In this document: positions 34,699-45,806 of the stretch, piece after piece
How the letters are laid out: the number at the start of each line of letters is the position of its first letter
How positions within the stretch are numbered: position 1 is the stretch's first letter
From: Echinometra lucunter
Lineage: Eukaryota > Echinodermata > Echinoidea > Camarodonta > Echinometridae
Length of the DNA: 64,000 bases
Reading direction: 5' to 3'
Assembly: GCA_029962745.1 (NCBI GenBank)
Contig: CM057162.1
Coordinates: 15,723,397 to 15,787,396 of the forward strand
Position numbers and translations under genes: made by a program
Notes under the pieces: model-generated
Told to the model about the DNA's origin: nothing
Databases searched by the model: none
The model's input: only the letters and a program-made list of their open reading frames with translations

Positions 34699-34780
34699 TT
34701 AACCATTTGACTACCGAATTTTCAAACTCCCATTAACTCAATACAGAGACCACCAGGTTTGCAGGTTTGCAGTGGGTTAA
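34699..34780 (+). mobile_element. 82-bp TTAA mini-MITE, copy 3
   Basis: TTAA at 34699-34702 and 34777-34780. The arms TTAACCATTTGACTACCG and GCAGTGGGTTAA match the consensus. Confidence 0.85.
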
Positions 34781-35060
34781 AAATGATTAATTCTACATTT
34801 AAAGATATAATAGAAAGTTCTTGTAACTCTAAGCACACCATATTACATGGCGTAAATATGCATTTTATTGTAAACAATCACAGGCATAGCTAATCTTTCC
34901 ACTGTTTGTGTGTTCAACTAATAGAACCATTCAATACCTTCCATTATGCTTTGAGCAAAGAATTCAACTTTAAAGTGATTGTGCTAAATGGTCTGTTTTT
35001 TTTTTTTTAGGAATATTGTGTGAGACAAGCGTAGATCAACATAAATAAGGTTCATTGTTC
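34781..35060. other. AT-rich DNA, nothing recognised
   Basis: No structure is recognised. Confidence 0.45.
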
Positions 35061-35065
35061 AACTT

Positions 35066-35206
35066 GGGGCCATTTCTTGAGCCCATCAAAAGTCTATAAC
35101 TTCTTGGACATAGTATCCCACGGAAACATGTGTTGTAGAACTCACAAGTGTATCAAAGGGATGCCATGAACTTAGACTTAAGACAGTTTTTAGAAACACA
35201 GCCCTG
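35066..35206. mobile_element. Probable decayed MITE, GGGGCC...GCCCTG ends
   Basis: GGGGCCATTTCTTGAGCCCA then AAGTCTATAACTTC at the left mirrors GAACTTAGACTT then TTTTTAGAAACACAGCCCTG at the right, with mismatches. This resembles the GGGCCC/TTTCATAAA group but is old. Confidence 0.45.
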
Positions 35207-35277
35207 ATTTACAAGTATACCAGTCCCACTAGCTTCAAATGAATTGACTATTGAAATGGACAAAAACAAGAAGTGCA

Positions 35278-35357
35278 TTACCCCATTGACTGCCAAATTC
35301 TCATGTTCCCATGGGTTTAATACAGGGGTGCTTAAGTTCCAAAAGGCATGGGATTAA
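35278..35357 (+). mobile_element. 80-bp TTAA mini-MITE, copy 4
   Basis: TTACCCCATTGACTGCCAAA at the left (TTAA has become TTAC) and GGCATGGGATTAA at the right. The centre CCCATGGGTTTAATACAG is the best consensus match. Confidence 0.8.
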
Positions 35358-36170
35358 TAAAATAACTACGAATGAATTAACATAGAATGGATATGATATA
35401 ATACACAAGAATTAGCATTTACATATAGACAATAAACCACTGAGTAAAACGTATGTGCTGCTGAATTAAAAGGGAGGAAAAACAAGGATTGGATTAGACA
35501 AGGAAGGGGGGGGGGAGAAAGAGATAGGAAGATGATGGGAAGAACAGGGACACTTTTCTTTCCCCTTGGGATATACTATTCAAAGATATATATCAGACAA
35601 TTGCTTAAAAGCACAATTCAAGCACAAGGACGACACAGAGTCTAATATTGTGAACAGATGCAGACAACAATGAACAATGATAAATTACACATAAGTTTCC
35701 AAAAGTCAGTGTATATCATTAGACAACCTTCAAGCAACCAGGAACAAGGAATCAAAAGAAACTAGCAGAGTTGACCAAATATAAGGATACAACGGAAATA
35801 TTCTCATACCTGTTTTTGATGTTTTTGATGACCATCGTGAAAGAACCCCGGACGCAGGTAGAGAAAGAAAATGGGAAAGATAAAATTAACAATAATTTGT
35901 TAGGTACAAATTTCATGAATTATATATTCATGCCCTGAAGGAAACGATGAATTACAGAATCATTTGAACTCAATTACACATATGAAGCTTTATGTTAGCT
36001 TTACAAATATTATTGTGAAATACACGTAGTTATATGCAACTGTTGCCGATAGAACACAATAAATTTCCTCAAAATAGGTAATTGAATAGAATTCCCTCCA
36101 GCTATATTCTTAAAAGCAAGTAAATATTAGAGAGAAAATAATACAAAGTTGAATCAAAATGGCAGAAGTG
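35358..36170. other. AT-rich DNA, nothing recognised
   Basis: A G run lies near 35507. Nothing else is recognised. Confidence 0.45.
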
Positions 36171-36174
36171 GAAT

Positions 36175-36335
36175 AAAGCGTAGAGAAAGAGAGAGAACAG
36201 GAATGAAAAAAAAGTAAGAGTAACAGGGAAGAAGAGGGAAAAGAGACACAGAGAAATTGAAAGGAAGAGGAAGAAATAGAAAGAAAGAGAGAGAGAGGAA
36301 GACAGAAAGAGAAAGAATTAAAGAGGAAGGGAGTG
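36175..36335. repeat. GA-rich purine tract
   Basis: Plus-strand AGAAAGAGAGAG-type sequence. Confidence 0.85.
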
Positions 36336-36700
36336 CATATAACACATGCAGTTTTAGTTTCTACAAGTTTTATTCCAATTTGTTCACTTTTGCACTCATA
36401 ATAGTTTCACATCAGAAGTAGATAACTGGAAATGGATCTTTGAGTTCTTGAATGAAGTGTTTTGCACAGACAAATATATAACAGTAGAATGTCTGCAGGT
36501 CTAAATTTGGTAATATCCCATATGACACTCAAATGTTTTCAATGCAATGGGACCATATTATGAAAACTGCAGTATCTTATGTGGAAAATTATCTTACTTC
36601 TGACAACTAACTGAAATTTTGCAGAATAAACTCCCATCATTTGTGTTTACACATATTTTTCTTGTATTTGCATAAACAGCCAGCTTTACTGAGACATCAA
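36336..36700. other. AT-rich DNA, nothing recognised
   Basis: No structure is recognised. Confidence 0.45.
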
Positions 36701-36705
36701 CTAGT

Positions 36706-36782
36706 GACCAGGGGAGCGTTTCATAAAGAGTTTTGTCTGTGATTTTCACCGACAAAACTCTTCATGAAACGCTCCCCTGGTC
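36706..36782. mobile_element. 77-bp near-perfect palindrome, relative of 2506-2645
   Basis: GACCAGGGGAGCGTTTCATA then AAGAGTTTTGTC pairs with its complement on the other side of a 3-8 base spacer, with about two mismatches. The arms are the same as those of the 140-bp MITE at 2506, but the middle is deleted. Confidence 0.85.
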
Positions 36783-37155
36783 TAATTTTGCTTTAATATA
36801 AGGTGATTCACATTGTTCTCTAATAAGTTAACATAGTTTTTCAGAATTCAGGGATGCTCAAGCCAGCATTTTTGTTTCTTCTTCTTCTTTTTTTTTTTTC
36901 ATTTTGCGTGATGTAACCAGTGAAGGAAGATATTTGAACATCAGCCACGATATCTATTTTGACTGATCTATGTCTCCAAATAGATTTTTTTCTAGGTATA
37001 TCCACTCAAGATAAATAACAATAAAGTAGATTTGGAACCATGTGGATAAAACTTGTCTAGTCAGTTTGAGTGTGTTGCAACTGTGAGGTAAGTCCAGGGT
37101 TTCTGTTGATATGTAGTGTCATTTGTATGAATGCAACAATACTCTTCTTTCTTTT
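36783..37155. other. AT-rich DNA, nothing recognised
   Basis: A T-rich tract near 36880 is the only structure. Confidence 0.45.
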
Positions 37156-37159
37156 GTTT

Positions 37160-37563
37160 TTAACCCATTCGTGACAGGAATTATTTAAAGCCTAATTTGA
37201 TCAGCTTTTATTCTTCAAATTGGCAACACCAACATTTTTATTTTATTGCGACATTTTATTTATAAAACGTCATGTATCAGAAATGAATATAAATTGACAG
37301 AAATTATGATAAGTCAAAAAGTTGCCAATTTGCAGGGGAAAACAGCGATTTTAAACTTTTTATCACATTGCCAATTTAAGGATTTTAATGCTTATTTTCC
37401 TTTAAACATTTTTCAGCATCAAACAATGAATATTGATGCAACCAAAATGGGCACAGTTTGTGTAGAATTTTTTGCTCTTTCTGCTCATGTGTTTGATATG
37501 ATTGTTAGGGCTTTGCATTAAAAGATATTAGGCCAAACCACAAAATGTGGACCTCTGTCATGA
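37160..37563 (+). mobile_element. piggyBac-like MITE, copy 2, right end lost
   Basis: Begins with TTAACCCATTCGTGACAG at 37160 and follows the full-length copy at 59220 almost to its end. It breaks after CTCTGTCATGA, so the last TIR bases and the right TTAA are gone. The left end is intact. Confidence 0.9.
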
Positions 37564-37589
37564 TCAGTTGTTCATTATTTTCTTCACCA

Positions 37590-37735
37590 CAGTTTTGTTT
37601 ATTTTTTCTCTCTCTCGCTCTCTCTACCTCTGGACTCTCCTTTTCTTCTCTATCCCATATTTTCCCCTACTCCTTGCTTGCTCTCTTTACCCTCCCCCTC
37701 TCTCCTTTTGTCCCCTTAATCTAATCCTTCTGTCC
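37590..37735. repeat. Pyrimidine-rich tract
   Basis: CTCTCTCGCTCTCTCTACCT-type plus-strand sequence. Confidence 0.75.
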
Positions 37736-37972
37736 GGTTCAGTGTATGAATTGTAACATACAATCATTATCAAAGAGAAAGAAACGATGAGACAAACAAA
37801 GGAAAACATCAATGGAATGTAAAGAGGAAATTCAATGATAGAAAGGAAAAAGAAAATACAAGGTGCGAGTACTATCTCTTCCCCCCCCCCATCCGTTTCT
37901 ATCATTTCATTACCTGTGTTCTTTCATTTCATCTCATGTTCATCAATCAACCTGCATCTTTTACCTTTCTAC

Positions 37973-37973
<1 letters not shown>

Positions 37974-38005
<32 letters not shown>

Positions 38006-38006
38006 C
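37974..38006. repeat. (TC)n microsatellite
   Basis: Nearly uninterrupted CT tract. Confidence 0.9.
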
Positions 38007-38089
38007 AGTCCCTGGTGACTTACTGAATAAGACAGCTTAGGACTAACAACATGATCATTACAAAGCTTCAAAGTACACACAACGTCAAC

Positions 38090-38560
38090 ATGCAACCTAC
38101 ACAGCGCTTGAGCTCCTCCCTTCATCGCTGGACAGACAATCTTAATCCAGGCATAAAGGTTACGCTTAAGGGCTGATTGGAGCCTACACCTAATGAAGCA
38201 GGTGGGACCATTGGGAGTCTATACTGGGCTGATCAATTCCACGGGTTACTGGCCCAGATCAGCGCCAACCCCTGATAAATCAACCCTCAAAATGAAGGCG
38301 AGGGAAGGAAGGAAGGGAAGAAGGGCTGGAGCGGTGTTTAGCTGTGAAAATACAGGTGGGCCAAATTAGCTCAGGTTGAGGAGGAGGTAAGGGGCTGAAA
38401 ACGAGAGCTTGTTTTGCTCATCAGAGGATGACACGGTTTGTTTTTGTCGCGCATCTATGCAAATTAGCTGGTATAAGTGAGTCATCGGAGAGCTCTTTTC
38501 CACACCATCCACACCTCCATGCCTATGTTACCTGAGATGACCAGATTCAAGCCTACCTGT
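38090..38560. promoter_or_regulatory. Low-repeat island with POU octamer plus homeodomain core
   Basis: CTATGCAAATTAGCTGG near 38455 combines a perfect ATGCAAAT octamer (38457-38464) with TAATT on the complement. CTTAATCC, CCTAATGAAG and two GGGCTGAT motifs lie upstream. About 470 bp free of simple repeats, apart from one GGAA stretch, makes this one of the stronger regulatory candidates. Confidence 0.3.
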
Positions 38561-40395
38561 CACAGATGTACCTGGTAGGTAATGTTATATGTGGATGAAA
38601 TCAAGAAAAAAAAAGGATAAAATCTTGCAAATGAGTATACTGAAGCACTAACCCGCAGAGGGTATTCGTTATGCAGCTCGTAATCATCACTGGAAATTAA
38701 GAGCATTCCATCGGAATGGTAGATTCCATTAGTAGCCTCAGCATAACAAAGCATGAGGTCTGCCAAACTAAAATATCTGAAGAACATGGAATGAATATCA
38801 GGAAAATAATTATTCTAGTTTCAGTTTTTCATGTAGATAAGGAACACAAATCCTTACACATGAATAATACCCAAACCAATGGATGAACAATGGTATAAGG
38901 ACATCCAAAAAAGCTTCCACTGCCGAGAATCATAGGGACATAAGTGTGAATGAGGAAACATGGGTTAATGACTTTCTTGCTCTAAGGAAATCCCATTTAT
39001 TGATTAGATTACAGCTGAATATGTCCGACTGGTCTGTCTTGTCTTAAGTGACGAGAGCACCTCCCTCTAATACGCTTCATTTACTCCTATCCTATTTTCA
39101 CCTCTACTCAATCCATTTTAAGATTTTGGGGGGCCGTGGCCTGGCAGGTTCACACCGTGAGAGGGTGATGTTGGTATTGCCCAATGATAGCATTAGGGTG
39201 CGTTCGTATACGATACAGTAAACCCCAGTAGAAGATTAACAATAATCCTATGTGTAAATGCATGGTACGTGTAAATGTGAGGGGGGTAAGGAAGAGGAAA
39301 TATATCTGCAGACAACAAAGACACCAAGCGTAATCCCTCCCCTAAGATACAGAAATGTGAATTGCAATATACCTGCATCACCGTGATATGTCATCATTTA
39401 TCTTCAATTCGTAACGAAAAACAAACCAGACAAGTGATTAGTTTGAAATGTCTTATCCCCATTATGTAAAGTGAAGAGGTATCTTTACGGCCTATACAGT
39501 GGTAAGATGCATCTCACGGAAAAATGATTTTTTTTTCTCTATGATTACAATCATCAGCTAATAAAAACACCCATCCTAGTGTGAACATGCTCCTGTCTTC
39601 TTCACTTAGAGTCCAAACGGGGTGCATACTACCAGTTATAGATGGCGGATGCGTTAAATGGAGGAAGGCCTGACAGGAATATTTCATCTGCCTAGGCGCC
39701 TCCCTGTCTGGGACAGGTTGAACAGATGCGTATCCCAACGTGTCTGGCTCTTGATGGGGGGTTGTGAGTGATTATAACAAGAACTGTCATGATTAATGCA
39801 TAAGAGCGAGCATTTTCAACAGCACACCATACAAGTAATAAAAAAAGAGTAATGCTTTGCTTCATGGAGTTATTCATCAACAATGTAATAAGAAGCTGTT
39901 TGAATCTATGCATTTAGAAGCTTCTGACCCAAAGAATGAAAATCAGTCTAAAATCATGTTTTGATGATAATAGTCTCCACTGAATCACTTAAGATCAAAG
40001 TTTGTAGGTCACAGCAATGGTTGGGTTATCACTGAGGGTGTTTTTAACACCAGGAACTAAATCATCAATGAGCTTCAAATATTCAAATACTTGTGGCAAA
40101 AAAATGGAAAAAAAATCTTTTGACAACTTTAATCAAGGTAAAAAAGTTGCCTGAAAAGGAAATCTCCATCGTAAGAAGGATGGCAGTTAATTACAGGGTA
40201 ATGAATTATCCATTTATAAGACACATTCAAGTTATGTTCTGTTACTAAGAAGGAAAAGCAAAATATTCAATAGACTTTCATTAGAGAAATAAACACAAAA
40301 ACGATACAGTCATGAATAAATCTCAACAAAAAAAAATGTGTGAGACTGGAGTAGCAGAGCATCAAAGAAGATGAGATATTCTAGAGAACATACCC
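38561..40395. other. Mixed unique DNA, nothing firm
   Basis: Two small G+C-richer patches (39030-39180 and 39560-39770, the latter with GATGGCGGATGCG and CTAGGCGCCTCC) lie in otherwise AT-rich sequence. No exon is recognised. Confidence 0.35.
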
Positions 40396-40399
40396 TTAG

Positions 40400-40790
40400 C
40401 CAAACAGCCATGCTTTTAATTGAGCAATTTCTCGCACCTCTCGCCACAATATTGGTTATTCGATACCGCAACCAGCCGATTGGGACCGTGAAATTTACAT
40501 CCAAACGTCATTACAATGCATCCATCGACCTGCCCTCCCCATATCCCATGGTGCCATCGTTTTTTTCCTTCGCTTGTCTGTAAGGAAAACATCAAACGTA
40601 AACGAGTTCTGAATCAACAGAAAACACAAAGCCATGTTGACTATGGTTTGAAATCGACGTTTACCAATGGAAATCTACGCAGCGACCAGGCGCAATTTGA
40701 CAGGCTCCCCCCTAGAGGTTGTTTCCAATTAGGGAAATATTTGGTGGACGTTTCTGGTTGGAGATAGTGAAGAGATGAGGATGGGATAGT
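40400..40790. promoter_or_regulatory. Low-repeat patch with CTCF-like motif
   Basis: CTCCCCCCTAGAGGTTG at 40704-40720 is, on the minus strand, CCTCTAGGGGGGAG, a fair match to the CTCF core. The patch also holds CACCTCTCGCCACAATATTGG and ATCGACGTTTACC. Confidence 0.25.
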
Positions 40791-41074
40791 TTGCAAAGAG
40801 AAAGAACTATATAAATTCAGCAAACGCAGTAAATGAAGCATCTTAAGAACACAAACGCAGGTGGCATGTGTGCGCTTTCATTTGACCGAAAGTAGACAAG
40901 ACTAACAAACTTTATTTGATTTATTTGATGATAGTAAAGCTTTGCATTCAATGACAGCTTGTTCATTCAATACAGCACAAAGTTAAATTTTATCATGTTG
41001 ACATATCTTATGATACAGTGGCAGGAGTTAAGTCTGAATCAAAGCTGTACTTAGAATCAAACCAACCAAGGTTG

Positions 41075-41310
41075 TACTACGGGGGGGGGGGGGGGCTGCA
41101 GGGGGGACTGCCCCTATGATTTTTCAAGTGATCAAGAGGAAAAAAATAGAAAGAAGAAGAAAGAAGAGTATGGGGAAAGAAAGGGCAGGGTCATGTAACT
41201 ATACAATACCCCTATTTGTTTATTCAAAATTTAAATAAACTCACCTATGGGTCATCTTGCCCTCCCCCCCCCCCCCCTCCCATCAACATACTCTGGTGCA
41301 GCCCCTGAAT
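41075..41310. mobile_element. Possible decayed element bounded by G and C runs
   Basis: A 15-G run (41081-41095) and CTGCAGGGGGGA on the left face a 14-C run (41264-41277) and GGTGCAGCCCCTG on the right. This loosely resembles the CAGGGG-ended MITE at 47108. The arms are poor. Confidence 0.3.
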
Positions 41311-42230
41311 CCAACAAATGTAGTTTATTAGAAAGGCCTATATTTCTCTTGATAAACATGCAGGACAACAGATATAATATTTGTAACTATAAACAGTTGT
41401 ACCTGTAAACAGTTGCAACTGTGAAATGAATTACTGTTTATACACATTAACAAAACAAACACAATAATGAAATCAATAAAATCAGAAATGTTTGAATATC
41501 AAATGTCAATCCATAACTGTTAAGTAAGCTCAACAGGTAAATTTCAATATTCCCTGTATATTTCTACAAAAGGAAGTAGATATGGATGGTGATACGTGTC
41601 TCATGTAATCAGAATGTATCTACTAGTTGATTATACTCCAGTGATATAAAACGAAATCTGTTTAAGAAGTTGCATAAACACAGTGGACTAAACTTGATTC
41701 GTAAAACAGCAGTGGACAACTTTACACTGCAGCCCAGCTATTAAACAGAATCGGCAAAAGAGAACAACATTATCTATTAACATCTTGAGTACAAGTTGAC
41801 TATTCAATGTTATTCTAGGCACTTAAACATTGCAATTCAAATGATTTTCATCTCAGATCTAACAGGAAGTTCTTCAAATCAGATACCTTGATCAAAACGG
41901 CCTTGGGGATTTGTAATTTAACCTGCAACAATACGCTCTGTTCATACTTTCTATTACGCTCGGTTCATAAACAGAAAGTTTTATATTATTTCTGTTAGAT
42001 AAATGAAGAGAATATGATTGCAGAAAGGTAACATCAGTTTGTCATCATTTTTATGACCTGCGCAGATACACGCATTGGAAAAAAAAATTATGAACTGTCA
42101 AATAATGTCTGAATGGCCAGTGTTTCATTATTCTGTATTAATGTACATGGTATTATATGCCATTCTAAAATTAAAGTCATAAGCTTTCTTTTAATGTATG
42201 TATCGATGCATAAAATTGTGCAAAGAAAGC
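41311..42230. other. AT-rich DNA, nothing recognised
   Basis: Short direct echoes of CAGTTGTACCTGTAAACAGTT near 41394 are the only structure. Confidence 0.4.
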
Positions 42231-42232
42231 AA

Positions 42233-42353
42233 AGTCTGTTACCTAAGAACACCTTCATCTATAAATGCGTTTCCCTCCAATTCATGATTTTTGCGCACCG
42301 CGCACGGATTTGTCAGTTTGTAAAAATGATGACAATATGCTTGACCATGAAAT
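42233..42353 (+). repeat. Dispersed repeat family, copy 2
   Basis: Same order of blocks as 24622-24742, including ATCTATAAATGCGTTTCCCT and GCGCACCGCGCACGGATTTG. The boundary to unique DNA is sharp near 42353. Confidence 0.6.
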
Positions 42354-43070
42354 CATTTGGGGATCATCAGTACATTTAGGTGAAGGGTATGGAACAATAG
42401 AAATGGGTGACGTGTACGGAAAAATAGAAATGGACCATAAATTGAACCATAAGGTACGCCAATCAGAACTTTCATGCAGTAAGACATTGCCCTTGAACAT
42501 AAAACCCTTTCTGTATACCCAGTGTTATGCATGCTACCACATCAATTGTCTGCAAATGTATTTATGACACTTTTTGAGATGGTAGCAATACGTCATGGCT
42601 CTGGATTCGTTACCTATGCTAGGTACACCATTGCCTTGGTAGCATTACAACAAAGATAACAATTAGTACAGGTAGATAATGCTATCTTGGGGAGTTGGAG
42701 GTATCGGTACAGAGTGAGCTAAACATAGTAGGAACAATATGACATTGGTTGAGATAAGGAATCTCAAATGAACAAATCACGGAAATGGTGGGAATTGACA
42801 TTTCCCTTGTAAACTCTGTCTCTGCTTTCAATCTGTGTTCCTTAATGGATTTCATGGCTATCCCATTACTGATCTATTCCAGGATTATCTGAAACTGTAG
42901 ACCATTTTAGATCCATTAAAGACATTTAGAGCCTTAAGATAGAAAGGATAGTATGTGAAACTCTGTGATTCTAATCTTAGGTTTGCAGGCAACGCAACAC
43001 AATTCCATCTTCCTCTACAACAAAATGCTAATTGAAGAGAAACATGGAAAAAAATATTGGGGAAAGGGAA
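42354..43070. other. Unique DNA, nothing recognised
   Basis: No structure is recognised. Confidence 0.4.
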
Positions 43071-43079
43071 GACAGATAA

Positions 43080-43450
43080 ATGAAAAGGAAACAGCAGTAG
43101 CAGTAGTGCAACAGAAACAGAGTTAGGAGCTAAAAGAAAAAGGAGTAAAGTCACAAGTACAAGTGGAAGTAAAATTAGAAGAGATTTAGAAGCAGAAGAA
43201 TAAGTAGCAGTAAATGTAGATATGCAGGAGAAGAAGTAAAATAGGAGCAGAAGCAGAAGCAGAAGCAGAAGTCGAAGTTGAAGAAGTAGTCATAGAAGTA
43301 GAAGTTATAGTAGCTGCAGAGGTAGAAGTAGAAGTAGAAGGAGTTAGGAGGAGCTAGAAGTAGAAGTAAAAGTAGAAGCAGTAGCAGTAGCAGTAGACGC
43401 AGTAGAAGTAGAAGTAGATAAAAGGAAGATGTAGGAGAAGGAAAAGCAGA
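43080..43450. repeat. Degenerate AGAAGT/AGAAGC hexanucleotide array
   Basis: GAAGTA, GAAGCA and GTAGCA units repeat with drift across about 370 bp, densest at 43240-43410. Confidence 0.85.
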
Positions 43451-43877
43451 AGAACAAAGGGAAAATGAATACTGTACACATAGTAATACATAGGATACAA
43501 TTATGTATTATACTTTACTGAATTATACACAAAAACAAAGTGTTAAATCTCCCCCTGTACATATTCTCTTGCTAAGTGATACTTTCATTATTTTTTTTCT
43601 TTTTCTGACCTGCAAACTCTTCTCCCTTTTTGATACATCCACTGTCAATCTCACTATGCTTTTGATACAAACACTTGAGGCTTAACTACTCACTTGCTCA
43701 AATTTCCTTTCACAAGAAAGGAGAGAAAGAGAGAGATAGAGAATGAATGGAATAGGTAGATAAATCTCTTCCAAAATCCATTAGTTTGGATTCTTAGTGA
43801 GCAACCTAACACACACACAACACTCTGAGAAGTGAGATACAAGGAAAACTATGGTGGCCCTGAAGTACGTTTGACAA

Positions 43878-44095
43878 CAGGCCATGTGCGACATGAATTT
43901 CACATCCCAGGTCCTGAATTTCGCATCGCGGGTCGTGAACTTCGCATCCTAGGTCACGAATTTCGCGCCACGGGTCGTGAATTTCACGACTGGGATGCAA
44001 AGTTTGCGCCACGGGTCATGAATTTCACGACTGGGATGCAAAGTTCGCGCCACAGGTCCTGAATTTCGCATCGCCGGTCATGAATTTCGCATCCG
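43878..44095. repeat. 21-bp minisatellite (GGTCGTGAATTTCGCATCNCG)
   Basis: About ten units carry GGTC(G/A/C)TGAATTTCGC or TTTCACGAC variants. Because the period is a multiple of three, the minus strand reads as a heptad repeat around EIRDLGCEVHDPR, and the plus strand is also open. The array is unusually rich in CpG for this window. Confidence 0.8.
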
Positions 44096-44340
44096 AGGAC
44101 TATCGAACCTTCAGACTAACGAACCTTATTTCACTTTTGGACTATCAAACCTTTGGAATAATGAACCTTATTTCATTTTCTGAATAATGAACCTTTTTTC
44201 ATTTTCGGAATATCCAACCTTATTTCATTTTCAGATTAAGGAATCTTCAAAATAATGAACCTTCGAAAAAACGAACCTTCGGAATAAACAAACCTTCGGA
44301 ATAAACGAACTTTCGGAATAACGTACTGTAACCGCTCCTA
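44096..44340. repeat. Second minisatellite (GAACCTTCGGAATAA)
   Basis: Continues directly from the 21-bp array. Units such as AACGAACCTTATTTCATTTT and AACGAACCTTCGGAATAA alternate in longer and shorter forms (about 15-30 bp). The junction suggests one array evolved from, or expanded next to, the other. Confidence 0.8.
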
Positions 44341-44569
44341 CACATTTCATTATTTCATACTCTTAAGACAAAGATGAACGGGGGGAAATATGGATGTAAC
44401 ACTTGTTCCACAATGTAATCCCCATTTACTCTCAGTGTGATGCTCCAAAATATTGACAATTTAAGTATGAATCGATGGTGAGTTGAATCAGAGGATGCCC
44501 TTGCCTTTAGCTACACCTAAAGCTATGTGTGGGACTATGGTTGAATCAATATATACCGTAATCTGTTAT

Positions 44570-44700
44570 CACTCTCCTTTTTTCTTCTTTCTCTCATTAT
44601 TTCATCTTTTCTCTCTCCCTCTCTCCTCCTCCTCTCTCTCTCCCTCCATCTCACCTCTTTTCCCCATCGTTCTTTCTTTTCTTCATATATCTCTTCCGCC
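44570..44700. repeat. Pyrimidine-rich tract
   Basis: Plus-strand TCTCTCCCTCTCTCCTCC-type sequence. Confidence 0.8.
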
Positions 44701-45120
44701 TTAACTATGAATTTATTGTATTCTCACTTCTGTGTTGATTTGCCAAATCTGTATCTCTGAGAAAATATAGACCATTTTCTTATTGGCCAAATGGAAGCAA
44801 ATTAAGCACAAAAAAATAAAAAATACAAAGCAACAATATACAAAAAAAACCAGTTCTCTATTGAGGGAATAAATGTACCTTTCTGTTATGTGCTTTTTCT
44901 TCATCACAGTGAAAGATATTAATCTTATCACAAAACAAAACAAACCAAAAAAAAAGACTCATCATCATATTCTTTTGTTCTTCAGGTCCATTAGAGAGTT
45001 CAATCATGCCCTATGCAAGGAATAACCATCCCTCACACCTAGGGCTACAGAACCCTCTTTAATTGTACCTTTACTCATCCTAGACCTTCCCTATGGCCAC
45101 CCCTCCAGCATCCCACCTAT

Positions 45121-45306
45121 CAACACAACAGCGGTGTAGCCATAAGGGGGCCTGAGGGGCACATGCCCCCCAGGTGCCCCTCACCAAAAATCCCAGAAGC
45201 AAAAACAAAACAAAACTGCTTACTGTGCCCCCCCCCCTAAAGAAAGGAGATCCTCCCCCTCCCACTCCCCTACTGAAAAATTCCTGGCTATGCCGCTGCA
45301 ACACAT
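45121..45306. mobile_element. hAT-like MITE with 8-bp target duplication
   Basis: Element 45129-45298 begins CAGCGGTGTAGCCATAAG and ends TCCTGGCTATGCCGCTG, inverted. It is flanked by CAACACAA (45121-45128) and CAACACAT (45299-45306), an 8-bp duplication with one mismatch, as in hAT elements. The inside has poly-C and no transposase. Confidence 0.85.
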
Positions 45307-45590
45307 CCAAAAAGAAGAGGAGCCGACCCCTCACGTTCCAACGCGCATCACAAGAAGCCAACTCGCTGATGCAAACTAACCAGGCACAACTAAAATGGCT
45401 TGAGTAGACCTGCCACGGGACAGCCGCACGGAAGCTGGGGACGTGTGGTCAACGAACAATACCCATTGCGGTCATCGGCGGAGGCGTCCCCCTTGTCCAT
45501 CTGCCTGAGCAAGCACACAGGGGATGGTCAAGTGTCTGCAGACAGCGGAGAAGGAAGAGCGTCATGGGATCATAGAGACAATGATGGGGG
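45307..45590. promoter_or_regulatory. CpG-rich patch, unknown
   Basis: GGGACAGCCGCACGGAAGC near 45418, CGGTCATCGGCGGAGGCGTC near 45470 and GACAGCGGAGAAGG near 45541. Several frames are open but none is recognised. Could be regulatory DNA or an eroded coding fragment. Confidence 0.2.
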
Positions 45591-45806
45591 TTGATATTGA
45601 TTGTTTCGGGTAGAGTTAAGATGATAGCAATCAACAAGACAAGCATGAAGAATACCATGGCTCTAGGCAGATATTGTACTCATACTGACCAAAATTGAAT
45701 TCATTGTAATATCATCAGCATGTATAAACAAATGCTTGTTTATGACAAAACAAAGAGAGAGAGAGAGGAAAAAAAAACAGTAGAGAATAATGCCAGAATG
45801 GCCGTG

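Noticed and set aside
43832..44062. 76-residue repeat protein
   Set aside because: Explained by a 21-bp minisatellite open on both strands; no evidence of selection on the peptide.
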